64,000 nt of DNA, taken from positions 39,980,029-40,044,028 of the forward strand of contig NW_022145607.1 in assembly GCF_000002235.5 (NCBI RefSeq), given 5' to 3'. This DNA is from Strongylocentrotus purpuratus. Taxonomy: Eukaryota; Echinodermata; Echinoidea; Camarodonta; Strongylocentrotidae. The notes below the pieces were generated by a model. It was not told the DNA's origin and did no database searches. It worked only from the letters and a program-made list of their open reading frames with translations. The translations under genes and the position numbers were made by a program. Positions within the stretch are counted from its first letter, which is position 1. Every line of letters begins with the position of its first letter. Below, in pieces: positions 35,424 to 45,759 of the stretch.

Positions 35424-35705
35424 GTTGGGAATGAGTCAAGGTGTATCCGTTCCTCATCAGCCGTTTCATATGATCTATTCTATTCAGTATGATGCAAGCT
35501 CTCATATATAGAGACGGAACGCATCATTCTAATCATCGCTGCTTTTCCTACACACTCATCATTGGCGTAGCAGGAGACCAGAGATGCAGGGAGTACTGCC
35601 AACATGAAGCGGCGAGCCGGCGAACCAGGGTATCGATAAAGAGTGGGATGCGAGAGGGTCGGGTGTTATCATCTCCTTTTCTCCTCGTCCCCCCCCCCTC
35701 CTTCC
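35424..35705. other. Region upstream of putative exon 1
   Basis: Would be the promoter side of the minus-strand gene. No convincing TATA box or initiator seen. The 82-codon plus-strand frame here lacks support. Confidence 0.3.
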
Positions 35706-36520
35706 CTCCCCCTCTCCTCATGCTTTCTTCTCTTTAACTCTTTGTCTCTCTCGCTCCCTCACTCCTTCCCTCCCCCTTTCCTCATGCTTTCTTCTCTTTA
35801 ACTCTTTGTCTCTCTCGCTCCTCCTCCCTCCTTCCCTCCCCCTCTCCGCATGCTTTCTTCTCTTTAACTCTTTGTCTCTCTCGCTCCCTCCCTCCTTCCT
35901 TTCCCCTTTCCTCACGCTTTCTTCTCTTTCTCTCTCTGTCTCTCTCGCTCCCTCCTCCCTTCCCTTCCCCTTTCCTCACGCTTTCTTCTCTTTCTCTCTC
36001 TTTCTCTCTCGCTCCCTCACTCCTTCCCTTCCCCTTTCCTCACGCTTTCTTCTCTTTCTCTCTCTTTCTCTCTCGCTCCCTCACTCCTTCCCTCCCCCTT
36101 TCCTCACGCTTTCTTCTCTTCAACTCTTTGTCTCTCTCGCTCCCTCCCTCCTTCCCTTCCCCTTCCTCATGCTTTCTTCTCTTTAACTCTTTGTCTCTCT
36201 CGCTCCCTCCCTCCTTCCCTTCCCCTTTCGTCACGCTTTCTTCTCTTTCTCTCTCTTTGTCTCTCTCGCTCCCTCCCTCCTTCCCCTTTCCTCACGCTTT
36301 CTTCTCTTTAACTCTTTGTCTCTCTCGCTCCCTCCCTCCTTCCCTTCCCCTTTCCTCACGCTTTCTTCTCTTTCTCTCTCTGTCTCTCTCGCTCCCTCAC
36401 TCCTTCCCTTCCCCTTTCCTCACGCTTTCTTCTCTTTCTCTCTCTCTTTCTCTTTCGCTCCCTCACTCCTTCCCTTCCCCTTTCCTCACGCTTTCTTCTC
36501 TTTCTCTCTCTTTCTCTCTT
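35706..36520. repeat. About 64 bp polypyrimidine minisatellite
   Basis: About 13 tandem copies of a 60-64 bp unit: 'ctttcttctcttt' then 'ctctctcgctccctc', then 'ccttccc' and 'cctttcctcacg/atg'. The strand is almost pure C/T. Reading frames on both strands (Ser/Leu/Pro or Arg/Glu/Lys) are by-products. Confidence 0.9.
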
Positions 36521-36551
36521 GACTCCCTCCCACTCCCCCTCCCCTCATGCT

Positions 36552-36592
<41 letters not shown>

Positions 36593-36700
36593 CCCTCCCT
36601 TCCTCTCCCCCAATCTCTCTCTTTCTTTCTCCCTCCCTCTGCCCCTATATCTCCACCTCTTACTCCCTCATCTCTCTCTCTGTAACTCTCTTTTATTTTC
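36521..36700. repeat. CT-rich simple sequence
   Basis: (CT)n and C/T-rich tail of the minisatellite. Confidence 0.85.
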
Positions 36701-38610
36701 TCTTTTTTCACCATACGGTAGAGGTTGTGCCCCCGTAGCCCCCTGCAGCTTTGCCACTATATCATTTGTTAACACAACTTGTAATTTCTTTTGTGACGAT
36801 GTAATTTTGATACTTCCACTTGCTTCTCTCTCGTCCGCTCGTTGTTAATTGAAATATAATTGATTTTGAAATCAAAGCGTGGATAGAAGTACCTTTCCAT
36901 GACAACTTGAAAACAAAAATAGATTGAACTCATAACCACGATAGGAACAATCTTTATATTTGTTATTCATACGACACAAGTAATATAGATGACATGAGTT
37001 GTAATATGCCACATCAGAACGAATCCCCCCCCCCCCCTCCGCCAGGCAGTAAATTGCAATTTCATTGTCCATATTGTGATAAAACTATCAAATTTGGCAC
37101 GCACGTAGACAAATAATTGCACTCAAATAATTATTGACAAAGAATTGACTTCTTCACAAAGGAACACTGATTTGTAATTGGTATTTTATTCATAGGATGC
37201 GGAGTAGACATATTATTTATTAACGTCGTGTAGGAATAGGTTAAGAAGAGGGGTACGTTCAAACAATCTCACTCTATAATTTTTATTTAAAAAAACAAAT
37301 TATTAAATGAAAGAATCAATCATCCTTTTAACTGGAATAACTATCTCGTTACTTTGTATTTTCCTGATATCTTCTCCCAAACAAATTAGCGTAAATAAGT
37401 AAGGCTGTAAAGTAGGTTATGCCGTGATTTTTTTGAAAGACAGTAAGCTATCATTTCAAATCATATTTTGTAAAGCTGTATTTGAACAAGAGGGCGCCAC
37501 CTTCCATGCCCGCTGAAATTCAATATCCTCTGACTCGAGCATATTCCATAGTGATGGCTATGGTCCTTTTTGTTTCGAAGGCTGGTTCCATACAATTCAC
37601 ATCTTTCATGATGAAAAAACCCTCAAGATTGACGAACCTTCACCTTATATGCCAATTACACACGATGATTGTTATTGCGCTATTACATGCGCCAATAATA
37701 ATAATGATCATGATATGGATATTTATATAGCGCCGGTATCCGCCAGGCTCTGACGCTCAAGCCTGTGAAGTGAATTACACCCGTTCGTACCTCAAATCTA
37801 CCTCAGAGGGTGCACTGTTCATTGTGCAGGGTTTCTTTTTTCTTTTCCTTTTCCTGTTGTTTTTCGTTTTTTTGTTTTTTTGTTATTTCCTTTATCGATG
37901 TCATCCACACACATGTGCATCAAAGACCGCGTAATTCCTGACGGTAATAGGAAAATACCGCCTCGTGTGCAAAAGGCATGTGACCTTTATTGTTTCGTTT
38001 GACGTACCTTCCTTTATATTTTTAAAATTGATCGTACCTCCAGGTATAACTATGTAAACTAATTCCACCTTCAATAATGTATTATTAATTTCTTACTATT
38101 TTATGTTTTCCTTTCATTTTCATCAAAATCATGGATACAAGAATGGAATGGGTCTCGATTGATTGAGCTTCGTCCGAGTTTATTGATTTATCTGTAACCG
38201 AAACTCGTCTTCCTTTTTGATATTAAACCGTTCTATTCAAACCATTGACGTAAAAGGTCGGTCTCCAGCTGTAATAATCATATCTTAATTGATACACACC
38301 TGTACACAAAATAATTACATATTCTATTGGTCACGACATGGCGTATCTTTTTATTATTCTTTCCTTGTACAAGAAAGCAGTATTCGCCATATTGTACTCA
38401 GGGCCGGTCAAACTCTGCTAATCAATGGGACTGCCCCTTCCCCATGACATCAGTGCCCCTAATGGTTGGACCCATAAGTATGCAACTACACCAATATAGT
38501 TATGTCGTTTTAAAGAGAAATCAAATAGAAAATCACCAAAAAATCTTTTATTTTGATTTCTTTTCCCAGCAATGTGGATTCTGACATCATCATCAATTTA
38601 GTTATATAAC
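36701..38610. other. Non-coding stretch
   Basis: No supported gene. Contains a C run at 37026-37037, a possible repeat remnant at 37700-37830 ('ttatatagcgccggtatccg', a phrase common in marine invertebrate repeats), and T-rich simple sequence at 37826-37890. Short frames (up to 85 codons) show no codon pattern. Confidence 0.5.
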
Positions 38611-38613
38611 AAA

Positions 38614-38806
38614 AAGTAGATGGCTCAGTAGTAGAGCAGTGATCTCGTAACCGGAAGATTCCAGGTTCAACTAAGTCGATGCGCTAGTGCACTCTGGTAA
38701 GGCATTAATCCTCATACCCAGTCCATCGGTGAGGACTTAAAGCCGTCGGTCCCCTGGTTGCTTGTCTTACAAGCATATGTTTTCTTAGCAGTCAGGTAAA
38801 ACAAAC
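38614..38806 (+). mobile_element. tRNA-derived SINE
   Basis: A tRNA-like head with A box TGGCTCAGTAGTAGAGC (38621-38637) and B box GGTTCAACT (38664-38672). It is followed by a body containing 'gaggacttaaagccgtcggt' and 'ttagcagtcaggtaaaa', phrases I associate with echinoderm SINE2-type elements. No clear target duplication was found. Confidence 0.6.
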
Positions 38807-39197
38807 AAGTGAATACGAAATAGAATAGTGGGGCTAGCATCAGCTACGAGTAGGAACATAATAATCATTCAAATGCGCACTTTTCTCCATTCCCTAAAAC
38901 ATCATTACTTTTTACATGTTAAAATAGAGTAGCAATACTTGGTTGAAAAGATAGAGCAAATGCTTTGTTGGTTATGAAGGAATTCGATCGTAAAAGCTAA
39001 CTTGTTTCTCGCGCAAGATGTAAATCAGTAGATCTAAGTTCCATAAAACTAACAATCATTATATTCCTAGCAATCAATTTAACAATATACATCTATTCAT
39101 CAGAAAAGCAATTAAACAATCAATCAATCAATAAACAAGGGGAACGCTCTCGGCGGACTCGCCTGTATTACGCAATTCGATATGATCAAAAATTGAG
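38807..39197. other. Non-coding stretch
   Basis: Nothing recognisable beyond a short 'caatcaatcaat' run near 39118. Confidence 0.5.
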
Positions 39198-39553
39198 GTT
39201 GTGGCATTATTTATAGGCAGGATGGCCCTTTAGCAGGCCCCCAAAATGAAATCCTCTGAATATAATTCGCATTTTGAGGTGAATATTGACTAAAAATCAT
39301 CAGAAGAGTTATTTACTATAATTTGTACCAAGATTGATAACAAAAAATGGTTTATTAATTCTCATATTAAGTTGTGAAAACATATTCCAAGTCTACTGAC
39401 CTAAAATGACCTTTGACCTTGACTTTGTGACCTGGAATTTGTGTCATATGACCTGTGGTACTTGATAGCCCCTGTGTACAAGTTTCATGGCATTTAAACA
39501 AACACTTTTGAAATTATGCTAAAAATTCAAAATCTTGATGTTAATGCCACAAC
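39198..39553. mobile_element. Possible MITE with 12 bp inverted ends
   Basis: GTTGTGGCATTA (39198-39209) and its exact complement TAATGCCACAAC (39542-39553) bound 356 bp with no frame. The interior has many TGACCT-type hexamers. No clear target duplication, so the class is open. Confidence 0.5.
39407..39419. promoter_or_regulatory. DR1-type nuclear receptor half-site pair
   Basis: TGACCTTTGACCT is a perfect direct repeat of the nuclear receptor half-site with 1 bp spacing, with further TGACCT copies nearby. It lies about 0.9 kb upstream of the Ig receptor gene but inside a repeat, so function is uncertain. Confidence 0.35.
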
Positions 39554-40280
39554 AAAGTCTAAGTTTGCAGACCTGAAATGATGACCTTAAATTATACTTG
39601 GTATACAAAAGGGCATTCACAGCTGCAGCTCCCAAACTGACATTCGCAATAATACACACAGATTTATATAATTTGTAACCAGCAATCTCTCATTACCTTA
39701 AAAATATATATATTTAAAAACTCACCATTTCTGTTAATTACATAACTGTATACGCTATATAAAGAGGCCTACATTATTATTATTGTTATTATTATTATCA
39801 TTTTTTTCACAATTATTATTTATATTATTATCATTGTTATTATTGTTATAATTATTATTATCATTATTACTGTTGTTGTTTTTGTTCATGAAAAATGAAG
39901 TCATATACAATCCGACAAAATGTAGTTGACCATGGCATGAGGTCGATGTTTACGGTATCTGGTGATAGTGGTGATGGATATATCACTGTATTTTTCTTCC
40001 GGAAATAGAAGTTGTGCAACATCCGTAAAATGAACATCCTCAGTCCTCACTATCTATTGTAGTGCTTCCTATCTACGTTGAAGTCGTTACTTCAATCGTG
40101 AAAGGCCTATAGTTAAACGCGATTCTTTTTTAATCTCGTTTTTAAGCTGGAAATGAATCCTTTATTTCGTATACTGCTTTATCAATTTGACTTGGAAAAT
40201 CATTTCAATTACAACAAATCGGTCCAATGTTAATGATTTAGCTCTCTGCTATCCGACGCTTTCTCATTCTACCTTGTGAA
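39554..40280. other. 5' flank of the Ig receptor gene
   Basis: AT-rich flank with an ATT/TTA microsatellite at 39770-39890. No clear core promoter. A good 3' splice site (pyrimidine-rich 40250-40280, then CTTGCAG ending 40287) suggests an upstream non-coding exon outside the recognisable sequence. Confidence 0.4.
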
Positions 40281-40287
40281 CTTGCAG
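40281..40287 (+). promoter_or_regulatory. Candidate 3' splice site before the Ig gene start
   Basis: CTTGCAG preceded by a pyrimidine-rich tract, 34 bases upstream of the ATG. Implies a spliced 5' leader. Confidence 0.4.
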
Positions 40288-40321
40288 GCTTTTGGTAAGA
40301 CAGTAAAATACATGAATAAAC

Positions 40322-42076
40322 ATGAAGAATTTGACTTCAGTTTTCACAAGTATCTTGGTACTCTGCGGAAGTTGTTACAACGTAGCTTCGCTTTCTCTGG
40401 ATATCGGCGATGTGGAATTTGAACAAGTCACTGTAAATACTGGAGAGAGTGTGACCTTAGCGTGTCAAGCTGGAATCAGCACCATCGATGACGTTTATTG
40501 GTTATCCATTCGCTACCGCCGTTTCATCAGCAAGAATGATGTCCTCTTCGATTATGGAACGGAATTGGATAACTTTGATATAAGCGTTGACGATGTGAAT
40601 CGTATTTACTCCCTCCATGTATATGAGGCAAGTGAGGATGTTAGCGGGGTTTATATGTGTTACAGTTCTACCACAGAGTTGGACAAACAGGTGCTCTGGG
40701 CAGGAGAGGTGATTGTACTTGCTGGATATGATTTCTCGAGTGCACTGGCTACATCGGTCTCTGCAAAATCAAAAAAACCGAATCTTCCGCATTCTCTAGA
40801 ATGTTCTGCGTCTTATATACCGCCGATGATGAATTTGATCAATGTAGACGAGGTTGAGATGGAGGTCAGGTGCAGTTGGTCTGCCTTTGATCATCCAGAT
40901 GCCTCGCCGACACTCTTCTGCAATGGGAAGGAGCTTCTCAGCAAGTACTTCGTTGGCGAGATGGTGACAGCGAGAGTGATGCTGAAGGATGTCATGGAGT
41001 GTTTAAACTTCACGTGTGCCTTGATGGGAGCCATAGGCGAGGATCCCTTCAAGGAGACGTCCTGTTCTTACATGCAGGAGACACAATCGGGTTTATTAGC
41101 CCCAGTCCGTCATCAAGGCGTCCGCGTTGATCCCATGTACAGTGTTATCCAGCAGGGGATGGATGCCATGTTTGTCTGCATCGCAAGTTTGGAAGCACCA
41201 GGAGGAACGTTCCAATGGAATGTGTCTTCAAGGCTGTTCGATCCGGAGGAGCTCATCAGCAGCATGGAGATAACGCAATCCACCAAATCGAGCACGCTGC
41301 TGATCAAAGACGTTCAGGTTCTGACAGACGAACCCGTGCTAGTGAGATGTCAATTGATAACGGATGACCAACGCAAGAACGTGATGATGTCGGAATCACT
41401 CTTAACCGTCATGACTCAAATGTCGGACTATTCGAATAAAACAATTGACCCTGTCCTTGATAAAACATTTGGGATGACAACAGTTTTGACGTTGGTTGTT
41501 TTAGTGTTGGTGTTATTTGCTATCATTTTCTGCTTTGCCATCTACCTCAAGTTTTGTCGGTCAAAAAACGGTAGCAATGCAGTTGCAAGCCCGACTGAAA
41601 ATGCCAACAATAACGAAAATCGGAAAATGTATGTCTCCATGAAAGGAATTTGGAACCGTAATATCACCAGGAGGGCTAAGCATCCCGTCCCCACACAAAG
41701 AGCAGCAGATAACCCAGACATCATATTACAATCATGTCCCATTCCAACGGGTCGCCATCCTGCACAAAGAAAAGACCCCTTGCAGGAGAGTCTATCCATA
41801 AACAGAATCGGCGTGTCTTCGCTCAGGTCAAACCCAGTTATTTGCATAGATGACAGTAACTATATTGTTCCAGACGGGGCCGAGGGTGGTGGTGGTGGTG
41901 GTGGTGGTGGTGGTGGTGGTAGCCTAATCGTTCTACGTGCCAGGAATCCAAGACGCCTTGAAGCCCACTACTCGTCCACAGATGTTATGGTCGGTAGCAG
42001 GGAAATGATGTCCGCAAGATCTTTACAGGAAGGCCTGGAAGACAGGGATGGGTACCTCGTTCCCAGCATGTGGTAG
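40322..42076 (+). CDS. Immunoglobulin-superfamily type I membrane receptor
   Basis: The 584-residue protein has a signal peptide (residues 1 to about 24) and a V-like Ig domain with C48, W60 and the D106-x-x-G-x-Y-x-C113 signature. A second Ig-like domain follows (C184, W186, C232, with extra cysteines 161, 200, 227 and 248), then a third (C286, W299, C343). The membrane helix is residues 386-409, and the tail is about 175 residues. Tail motifs are Y437-VSM (YxxM, the class bound by PI3-kinase p85 SH2 domains), Y514-IVP and Y578-LVP. This points to a cell-surface receptor or adhesion molecule signalling by tyrosine phosphorylation; the ligand is unknown. All domains lie in one uninterrupted frame, which is unusual because Ig domains are commonly on separate phase-1 exons. 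This start is the first ATG that gives a signal peptide. A 12-glycine run (522-533) is coded by pure GGT. The true C terminus may be longer (see 42070-42198). Confidence 0.85.
   Translation: MKNLTSVFTSILVLCGSCYNVASLSLDIGDVEFEQVTVNTGESVTLACQAGISTIDDVYWLSIRYRRFISKNDVLFDYGTELDNFDISVDDVNRIYSLHVYEASEDVSGVYMCYSSTTELDKQVLWAGEVIVLAGYDFSSALATSVSAKSKKPNLPHSLECSASYIPPMMNLINVDEVEMEVRCSWSAFDHPDASPTLFCNGKELLSKYFVGEMVTARVMLKDVMECLNFTCALMGAIGEDPFKETSCSYMQETQSGLLAPVRHQGVRVDPMYSVIQQGMDAMFVCIASLEAPGGTFQWNVSSRLFDPEELISSMEITQSTKSSTLLIKDVQVLTDEPVLVRCQLITDDQRKNVMMSESLLTVMTQMSDYSNKTIDPVLDKTFGMTTVLTLVVLVLVLFAIIFCFAIYLKFCRSKNGSNAVASPTENANNNENRKMYVSMKGIWNRNITRRAKHPVPTQRAADNPDIILQSCPIPTGRHPAQRKDPLQESLSINRIGVSSLRSNPVICIDDSNYIVPDGAEGGGGGGGGGGGGSLIVLRARNPRRLEAHYSSTDVMVGSREMMSARSLQEGLEDRDGYLVPSMW
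41885..41920 (+). repeat. GGT microsatellite coding polyglycine
   Basis: Twelve uninterrupted GGT codons in the cytoplasmic tail of the Ig receptor. Length is likely to vary between alleles. Confidence 0.95.
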
Positions 42077-42198
42077 ATCAGGATTTAGAAGAGTATGTCT
42101 ATGCCACCAGCGAAGGATCCAATGGAAAGCCTGGAACACATCGAAAATCATCAAGCTGTCATGATCTATCGAATTATTATTCTGCCTGTTACGAGTAG
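42070..42198 (+). CDS. Tyrosine-rich C-terminal extension in the -1 frame
   Basis: Starting inside the last codons of the annotated frame, the -1 frame stays open for 42 codons to TAG at 42196. It includes QDLEEYVYATSEG and DLSNYYSACYE. The acidic residues before tyrosine and the repeated Y-x-Y pattern resemble receptor tail phosphorylation sites and continue the style of Y578-LVP. A 1-base assembly indel, a real truncating allele or a splice variant would all explain the shift. The protein-coding nature is inferred. Confidence 0.45.
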   Translation: MVDQDLEEYVYATSEGSNGKPGTHRKSSSCHDLSNYYSACYE

Positions 42199-43450
42199 AT
42201 GATGGGATTATACCACAAAAACGACGTACATTTTGGAATATGTTTTCCTCTCCTCTGACTTTCGCTACATAAATCATGTAATTATCATTTCGTTTAAAGG
42301 TATAGATCAGTTCTGGTCATGCGATTGCATTGTGAAAGAAACGTCGTGGAATCGATAAGAAGAGGTTTGATCATCTAGCATATATGTATATTGGTGTGTT
42401 CTGCAAGGTTCTGGAATCATCAAAATGATAGATAGGATAGAATAATTTATCAACTAGTAGGCGGTTTCCCGGCAAAATTTGTATCATCACGTATTAGTCA
42501 AAAAAAAACATATTCTTTCACATGATTGGTAGTCATAAGAGCTTTCATTTCATTTTTGAGAGGGGGGCCTTTCGAAAACAGGTCTATACTTTTGAGCCCT
42601 TTTTAAAACATTGTATGAAATTACTAAAATATGGTCATATAAAGCTTCTTAGGGGAATGACTTGCATCGATTGAAACCATGTGCCAGTGAGTCTTTGCAA
42701 AACAATAAAAATCCGTAAATTATTAGGAAATCTGAATATGTCCAGATAAACGCGTATCATTCATTTAATTCATCCCCGTCAAAAGTATGTTACAATGTCG
42801 TCGGGCACGAGTGACATGATTTTGTTAACGATTAATATCATAATGTAGTCTATGTATTATCATCGGGCAGTGTAACAGGTGCGCATTCAAAATACTGCTT
42901 CGAAATAAACACTTCATGTTTCATTTATTTGTTATAACAGGTTCAGGGATTCAAATGATCATGTACAAGCCGTCGCTAAACTACCATCACATGACGCAAG
43001 AAAATTCTGAACCACTGAGAAACATAATAAATCGGAAACAGAGAAGATGTGTAAAATTTCCTTCCTCTTTTTTCATACGCTGACTTTGTATGTAAATCAT
43101 GCAAGTATAAATATCGTAGAGCAAATGGCCGAAAAGTTCTCTTTTGACCAAGGATTGGACATTTCTAAGGGCCGGAACAGTCGTCTTCTTTAAAATTGAA
43201 AACAATGTTATTTTTGTTTTACTACCGATCTTCATCGTTTTTGTTTTAAATCATCACAAATGGAAATATACATTTCTTTGTAGAAATATACTGCTTTAAA
43301 CAAAATATTATGTTGCCAATTTAACTCCTTCAATAAAAATGCTAACATCCAAACATCATTTTCATTGGGAGAAAACAGGCATATGCTGTCAAGATTTTTA
43401 CTTTAAATATTAATATATTATAATTCTTTATCTTATATTTTACCACTATA
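42199..43450. other. 3' flank of the Ig receptor gene
   Basis: Probable 3' UTR and intergenic DNA. AATAAA signals occur at 42704-42709 and 42904-42909. No other gene supported. Confidence 0.45.
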
Positions 43451-44413
43451 CTTTAAAGCCCAACTGTCCTACTTGTAGCTACTCGCGCCCTCTATATAGA
43501 AAGCAATGTCTAATCGGTGACCATCGGTTCCCATGATACTCTTTATCTTATGTTATTTGAGAGCTGAGTAAATGAGATATCCACCCGTCATTGACCACGC
43601 TGCGTGGTCTAATCCCTCCTGGCCAAACTAGTACAGCCGGCCTTTAAATCCCCACTGTACTACTTATAGCTACTCGTGCCCTCTATATAGCAAACAATTC
43701 CTAAGCAGTTGGTCCCCATGATCCTCTTTTTCTTATGTTATTTGAGAGCTGATTTGATGATAAACCAACGGTCAGTGTCCATGCAGGAAGGTATAATCCC
43801 TTCTAGCCAAACTAGTGCAAATAGCTTTAATATTTCAAGCCAATTTGTTTTTCTTCATCTTTTCACCGTTTCACCCACAGGGGCCACCACACCTTTCAAT
43901 TAGATTATGACTTGATTCTGAAAGATATTGCAAGAGGATTACTGGTAGATACATAGTTCTAACAACATAAAGTTTAAACCAAGTTCCTGATAGATCACAG
44001 GAATATCTCTCTCGGAACAGCATGCTAGTTTAAGCAGACTATTATGCATCTTATATCTAGATGGAACTTTCCAGCCGTTTGGCTTTGCTCCGACTAGAAG
44101 GCTCGAAATGCCTTGTGATTGTGATATTAATAGTAATATGAGTCCAGGCATAAGCTATCTAAACAAAATTGAAATTGAAAATCTAATCCTATTTGAAATT
44201 TCTTCAATAATCAAGTTGCATTTGGGTCTTCAAGCCCTAACGCACTAGTTTGGCCAGGAGGGATTAGACCTCCCTGCATGGTCACTGACAGGTGGTTAGG
44301 ACATCAACTAACATAAGAAAAAAGGGACCATGGGGGACCACTGGTCACCAATTAGGCATTTTTTGCTATATAGAGGGGGCAAGTAGCTATAAGTGTGTGT
44401 AGTGGGGCTTTAA
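43451..44413. mobile_element. Foldback element with duplicated left arm
   Basis: Left arm copies at 43451-43632 and 43642-43816 run from 'ctttaaa' through 'ccctctatatag' to 'ggccaaactagt/tagccaaactagt'. The right arm at 44243-44413 is their inverse, from 'actagtttggccaggaggga' to 'ctatatagaggggg' and 'ggggctttaag'. The arms are about 175 bp around about 425 bp of interior with no supported frame. It looks like a non-autonomous foldback or long-TIR element. Confidence 0.7.
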
Positions 44414-44780
44414 GATGTGTGGTAGCCATAACATGCTATAATGATAAATTCATGCAAACTGATAAGTCAACAAAATGGTCATACAAAATCATTGCTACTT
44501 TATCACATATTGTACTTTAATCAAAATAGATCTATTGTACTAAACATGATTAGACAAGATTAAACATTGCAAGTATTACAGATTTTTAATAGTATAATAC
44601 ATGATGAATCAAGTACATGTATGTACAATTTCAATGAATAAAACTAGCTACTGGAAAGATAAAAGGATGTTTTACTTCCCATTTACAAAGATAAGACTTT
44701 CAGAATGAATAGCAGGAAATGACCAACTTTGATTATTCTGTTAAAAACAGGTGATAATCAATTGATCCAATCTAAAACTA
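44414..44780. other. Non-coding stretch
   Basis: AT-rich sequence with no recognisable feature. Confidence 0.5.
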
Positions 44781-44782
44781 TA

Positions 44783-45067
44783 TCACTGACATTCAGGACA
44801 CCGGTTAGTTATCAGATGTCGTTTAATTTTAGTTTTCTTAAAGAAAACATGCATGAGATTTGGTAAGAGAGAGAGAGGGGGAGGGGTGGGGGTGACATCC
44901 TCTTTCCTGTTATACCTCCAACACATCCCCCCCCACCTACAGGCAGGGTATTCACTGGCATCGCTACCAGTGCTGTAACGTTTCTGTGAAATCGTACATA
45001 GAGCGTTTTCCAGTTCCTGCACCCAAGTATCATCACATGCGTCATGCAGTTGGTGCATTAGGGACAC
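44783..45067 (-). CDS. Exon-like frame, function unknown
   Basis: On the minus strand a good acceptor (TGCTGCTTACAG at 45068-45079) precedes a frame beginning VSLMHQLHDACDDTWVQELE, which has a helical, charged character typical of real protein. After about 45 codons it meets a poly-G stretch and becomes low complexity (TPTPPPLSLL). A GTAGGT near 44940 may be the donor. It could be one exon of a gene whose other parts lie in the adjacent gap or were lost. Family not recognised. Confidence 0.3.
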   Translation of the reverse strand: MSLMHQLHDACDDTWVQELENALCTISQKRYSTGSDASEYPACRWGGMCWRYNRKEDVTPTPPPLSLLPNLMHVFFKKTKIKRHLITNRCPECQ

Positions 45068-45259
45068 TGTAAGCAGCAGATGGCAGTAAATGTAAATCTG
45101 AAGTACCTGTAGTGTCAGTAGAATATCCTACTTTTTTTAAAGAGAAGGTTGAGTTCTGGGAAGAGGTGAAAAATAATTGTGAACGTTATTATTCTTATTA
45201 TGCAAGTGTGGAAGAACATTAGATAAGACATGTTCCCTGAAAAGCATGGCTCTTCAAAT
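45068..45259. other. Flank of gap
   Basis: Non-repetitive sequence with no gene seen. It is unrelated to the satellite, so the satellite's left edge lies in the gap. Confidence 0.5.
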
Positions 45260-45759
45260 NNNNNNNNNNNNNNNNNNNNNNNNNNNNNNNNNNNNNNNNN
45301 NNNNNNNNNNNNNNNNNNNNNNNNNNNNNNNNNNNNNNNNNNNNNNNNNNNNNNNNNNNNNNNNNNNNNNNNNNNNNNNNNNNNNNNNNNNNNNNNNNNN
45401 NNNNNNNNNNNNNNNNNNNNNNNNNNNNNNNNNNNNNNNNNNNNNNNNNNNNNNNNNNNNNNNNNNNNNNNNNNNNNNNNNNNNNNNNNNNNNNNNNNNN
45501 NNNNNNNNNNNNNNNNNNNNNNNNNNNNNNNNNNNNNNNNNNNNNNNNNNNNNNNNNNNNNNNNNNNNNNNNNNNNNNNNNNNNNNNNNNNNNNNNNNNN
45601 NNNNNNNNNNNNNNNNNNNNNNNNNNNNNNNNNNNNNNNNNNNNNNNNNNNNNNNNNNNNNNNNNNNNNNNNNNNNNNNNNNNNNNNNNNNNNNNNNNNN
45701 NNNNNNNNNNNNNNNNNNNNNNNNNNNNNNNNNNNNNNNNNNNNNNNNNNNNNNNNNNN
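45260..45759. other. Assembly gap, 500 N
   Basis: Fixed-size placeholder at the junction of unique DNA and the satellite array. Reading frames across it have no meaning. Confidence 0.99.

Noticed and set aside
35086..35505. 139-codon frame through the MITE
   Set aside because: Its middle is polyglycine from homopolymer runs in the MITE. Kept only as evidence for the broken exon 1.
37482..37730. 82-codon plus-strand frame
   Set aside because: No splice context, codon bias or recognisable motif; ends in AT-rich repeat.
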